Positions 62,390-64,000 of a stretch of 64,000 nt of DNA are shown piece after piece (the stretch's first letter is position 1; each line of letters begins with the position of its first letter). Source of the stretch: Adiantum capillus-veneris (lineage: Eukaryota > Streptophyta > Polypodiopsida > Polypodiales > Pteridaceae); the NCBI GenBank assembly GCA_014529385.2, contig CM043953.1:113463549-113527548 (forward strand), in the 5' to 3' direction. The notes under the pieces were generated by a model. That model saw only the letters and a list, made by a program, of their open reading frames with translations, was not told where the DNA came from and ran no database searches. Made by a program: the position numbers and the translations under genes.

Positions 62390-63190
62390 ATGTTCTTAGT
62401 GGTATCCCATTTCCACATCATCAACTTTGAGACAAGTGAAAAAACATGCAAGCTCAACAACATCCTCTACTTTTGTTAAGTCTAGAGCATAAATAACAAA
62501 TATAGACTTATCTATGCATATGACCTCTATCTCGTATTCCTAAAAAATGCTCATACCTATCGAAAAACCATAGGCCCTCTATAAGGCTTGCACCCCCTCT
62601 AAATAGGCATTCCCATCATTAGGGATATCTGAACAATAGGCATGTAAACCAAATAGGAAAGCATCAATGATGCCATCCTCATCCTGTTCTACATCATCTT
62701 CAGAAGCATACACTTCCTCAGCTACACACTTTGACTCTATGGTATCATATGTAGTTTCTATGATAGCCTGCACAATTGTCACATCATATCAAATAGCGTC
62801 TTGTAGACTCAAAGTATCTTTACACGCTTGTATATAGCCTAGATGCACGGTATCCCTCTGTGAGTCGATCATAAAACAATTGTCATCTTCATTAACAATT
62901 TCACTTGGGTTGCTAACTACATAGCCCTTAGATTTAAGTAATTTTGAAAACTTTGCATTGATTTAATTTTGGGCCCTTCAATCTATGAAACATCTCCCCA
63001 AGAATCTTTCTCAGCTAATTTCACCCAAACCTATTTCCAAAATTCTTCATAATTTGGTGCTTGCTCATCCTCATATCCCATTTTCCTTGCCACATATTCA
63101 TTACTAAAATGCAAAACTGCAAGTTCCTTTAAAAAATCCCAACAATTTACATATTCATCGGCAAGATCTTCTACTTATGCAGTAACACTT
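62390..63190 (-). pseudogene. Degraded coding region of unknown family
   Basis: Minus-strand frames remain largely open from about 63160 (words DEYVNCWDFLKEL and NEYVARKMGYEDEQ) through 62980-62579 (GYVVSNPSEIVNEDDN, then an acidic EVYASEDDVEQDEDG segment) to about 62400 (KVEDVVELACFF). Scattered stops and at least one shift break it. The pattern is that of a decayed protein-coding sequence, not chance, but I cannot name the family. It could be a domesticated or retroelement gag-like protein. Confidence 0.4.
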
Positions 63191-63298
63191 GGAACAACCA
63201 ACTACACAATACTCTTCTAGGAGTTGCAGGTCCACCTCCCATTGGTCCCAACTCTTGGATAAAGTGCTATTGCATTGCAACTCTTTGTTGAGGCAGAT

Positions 63299-63372
63299 GG
63301 TGTGTGTGTGTGTGTGTGTACGCGCACGCTCAAGGAGGTTTGTGTGTGTGTGCAAACATAGCTTACACAGTT

Positions 63373-63461
<89 letters not shown>
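63299..63461. repeat. (GT)n and (GA)n microsatellites
   Basis: (GT)n at 63299-63320 and about 90 bp of GA with one GC interruption at 63373-63461. Confidence 0.95.
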
Positions 63462-63463
<2 letters not shown>

Positions 63464-63712
63464 TCGTGATTTTGACTCAAAAGGTGTTACATTACAATAC
63501 ACACCATAGCATAAAAATATGTACATAGAGGACTTTATTTATAAGCCTGGAGTAGATATCCGACTGGAGCTCCTCATCTTTTTGGCTTACACATAGCCAT
63601 TATAGAAAACCTCACAACAGATAGGCCAAATGCCATATAGTAAGCTATACAAGTGTACAGGTGTTTCCCATGGTTATAGAAGGACATGCCTATCCCAACA
63701 ATCCTCCCCTTA
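63462..63712 (-). repeat. Probable LTR edge of a copia-type element, minus strand
   Basis: On the minus strand the purine run TAAGGGGAGGAT (63712-63701) directly precedes TGTTGGGATAGG (from 63700), which is the layout of a polypurine tract and 3' LTR start common in plant copia elements. The LTR's other end was not located; the microsatellites at 63.3-63.46 kb may lie inside it. Confidence 0.45.
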
Positions 63713-64000
63713 GGCATGGACTATAATGAATGAAGTTGAATAGAGACCTAAAGCCACACGGGCTAATAGTCACACAGACCAAGGTAGTCACAGAGATTGA
63801 GTGGTCTCATCATATGGTGTCACACCGACTAAGAAATCCTCCCCTTAAACAAAGAAGGTGGAAGACCATTTACAATACATCAGTATACGCGCAAAAGTAG
63901 GTCGGGATGACACACACATGGAGACAATTCTCTGCATGTTGAGCTACATCTCCGTCCTCTTCTTCTGCAAGATTGACTCTACTTTTGTCTTTGTTGTTGC
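63713..64000 (-). other. Internal flank of the putative copia element
   Basis: It contains a second TAAGGGGAGGAT word (63847-63836, minus strand) 135 bp from the first. No coding region is recognisable before the window ends. Confidence 0.35.

Overview
This window is plant nuclear DNA built almost entirely of nested and decayed transposable elements, with one recognisable host gene. The plant assignment rests on a GT-AG-spliced bHLH factor of the AMS/DYT1 type, Ty3/gypsy chromoviruses, a CACTA (En/Spm) transposon whose genes have plant-type domains, plant-type LINEs with DUF4283-like and zf-RVT parts, PPR relics and a captured HIPP gene. The very long (AC)n, (AG)n and poly(C) tracts and the repeat load suggest a large-genome vascular plant; I lean towards a fern or similar seed-free lineage, but the sequence does not prove it.

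Layout. (1) 1-15.85 kb: the 3' part of an old Tat-like Ty3/gypsy element (element 1): RNase H, two successive HHCC zinc-binding modules, integrase, a retropepsin-like domain downstream of integrase, then a third ORF of about 1,100 codons. (2) 5208-13317: a younger chromovirus (element 2) inserted into that third ORF, with matching 5-bp target duplications, TG..CA LTRs and an initiator-Met primer site. (3) 16.4-26 kb: relics of two more gypsy elements, a LINE fragment, a 0.8-kb repeat pair and AT-rich DNA. (4) 26.9-32.9 kb: a nearly full-length but heavily mutated LINE on the minus strand. (5) 33-36 kb: an orphan coding relic, PPR relics and an LTR-like promoter region. (6) 37.9-39.5 kb: a 5'-truncated LINE. 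(7) 40.7-42.4 kb: the bHLH gene on the minus strand, two exons visible. (8) 43442-57564: chromovirus element 3 (target duplication AAAAC), interrupted between RNase H and integrase by a 6.86-kb CACTA transposon at 48492-55351 (target duplication GTT). (9) 57.6-64 kb: low-complexity DNA with extreme poly(C), (CT)n and (AC)n tracts, a degraded coding region, and a probable copia-type LTR edge at the right end.

How the parts relate. Nesting gives relative ages: element 1 is older than element 2, and element 3 is older than the CACTA. By eye the LTRs of element 2 differ at about ten positions, and those of element 3 by several percent. All autonomous elements seen here are broken. Several stops are TGA where the family normally has Arg, as expected from CpG deamination of methylated CGA codons. 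The CACTA keeps an intact three-exon accessory gene, a broken and internally deleted TNP2-type transposase, and a captured fragment of a host heavy-metal-associated isoprenylated protein (HIPP) gene.

The most novel candidates are the element 1 architecture (duplicated HHCC, retropepsin-like domain after integrase, large third ORF), the HIPP capture by the CACTA, a fold-back duplication in its transposase, and mirror-image compound microsatellites at the two ends of the bHLH intron.
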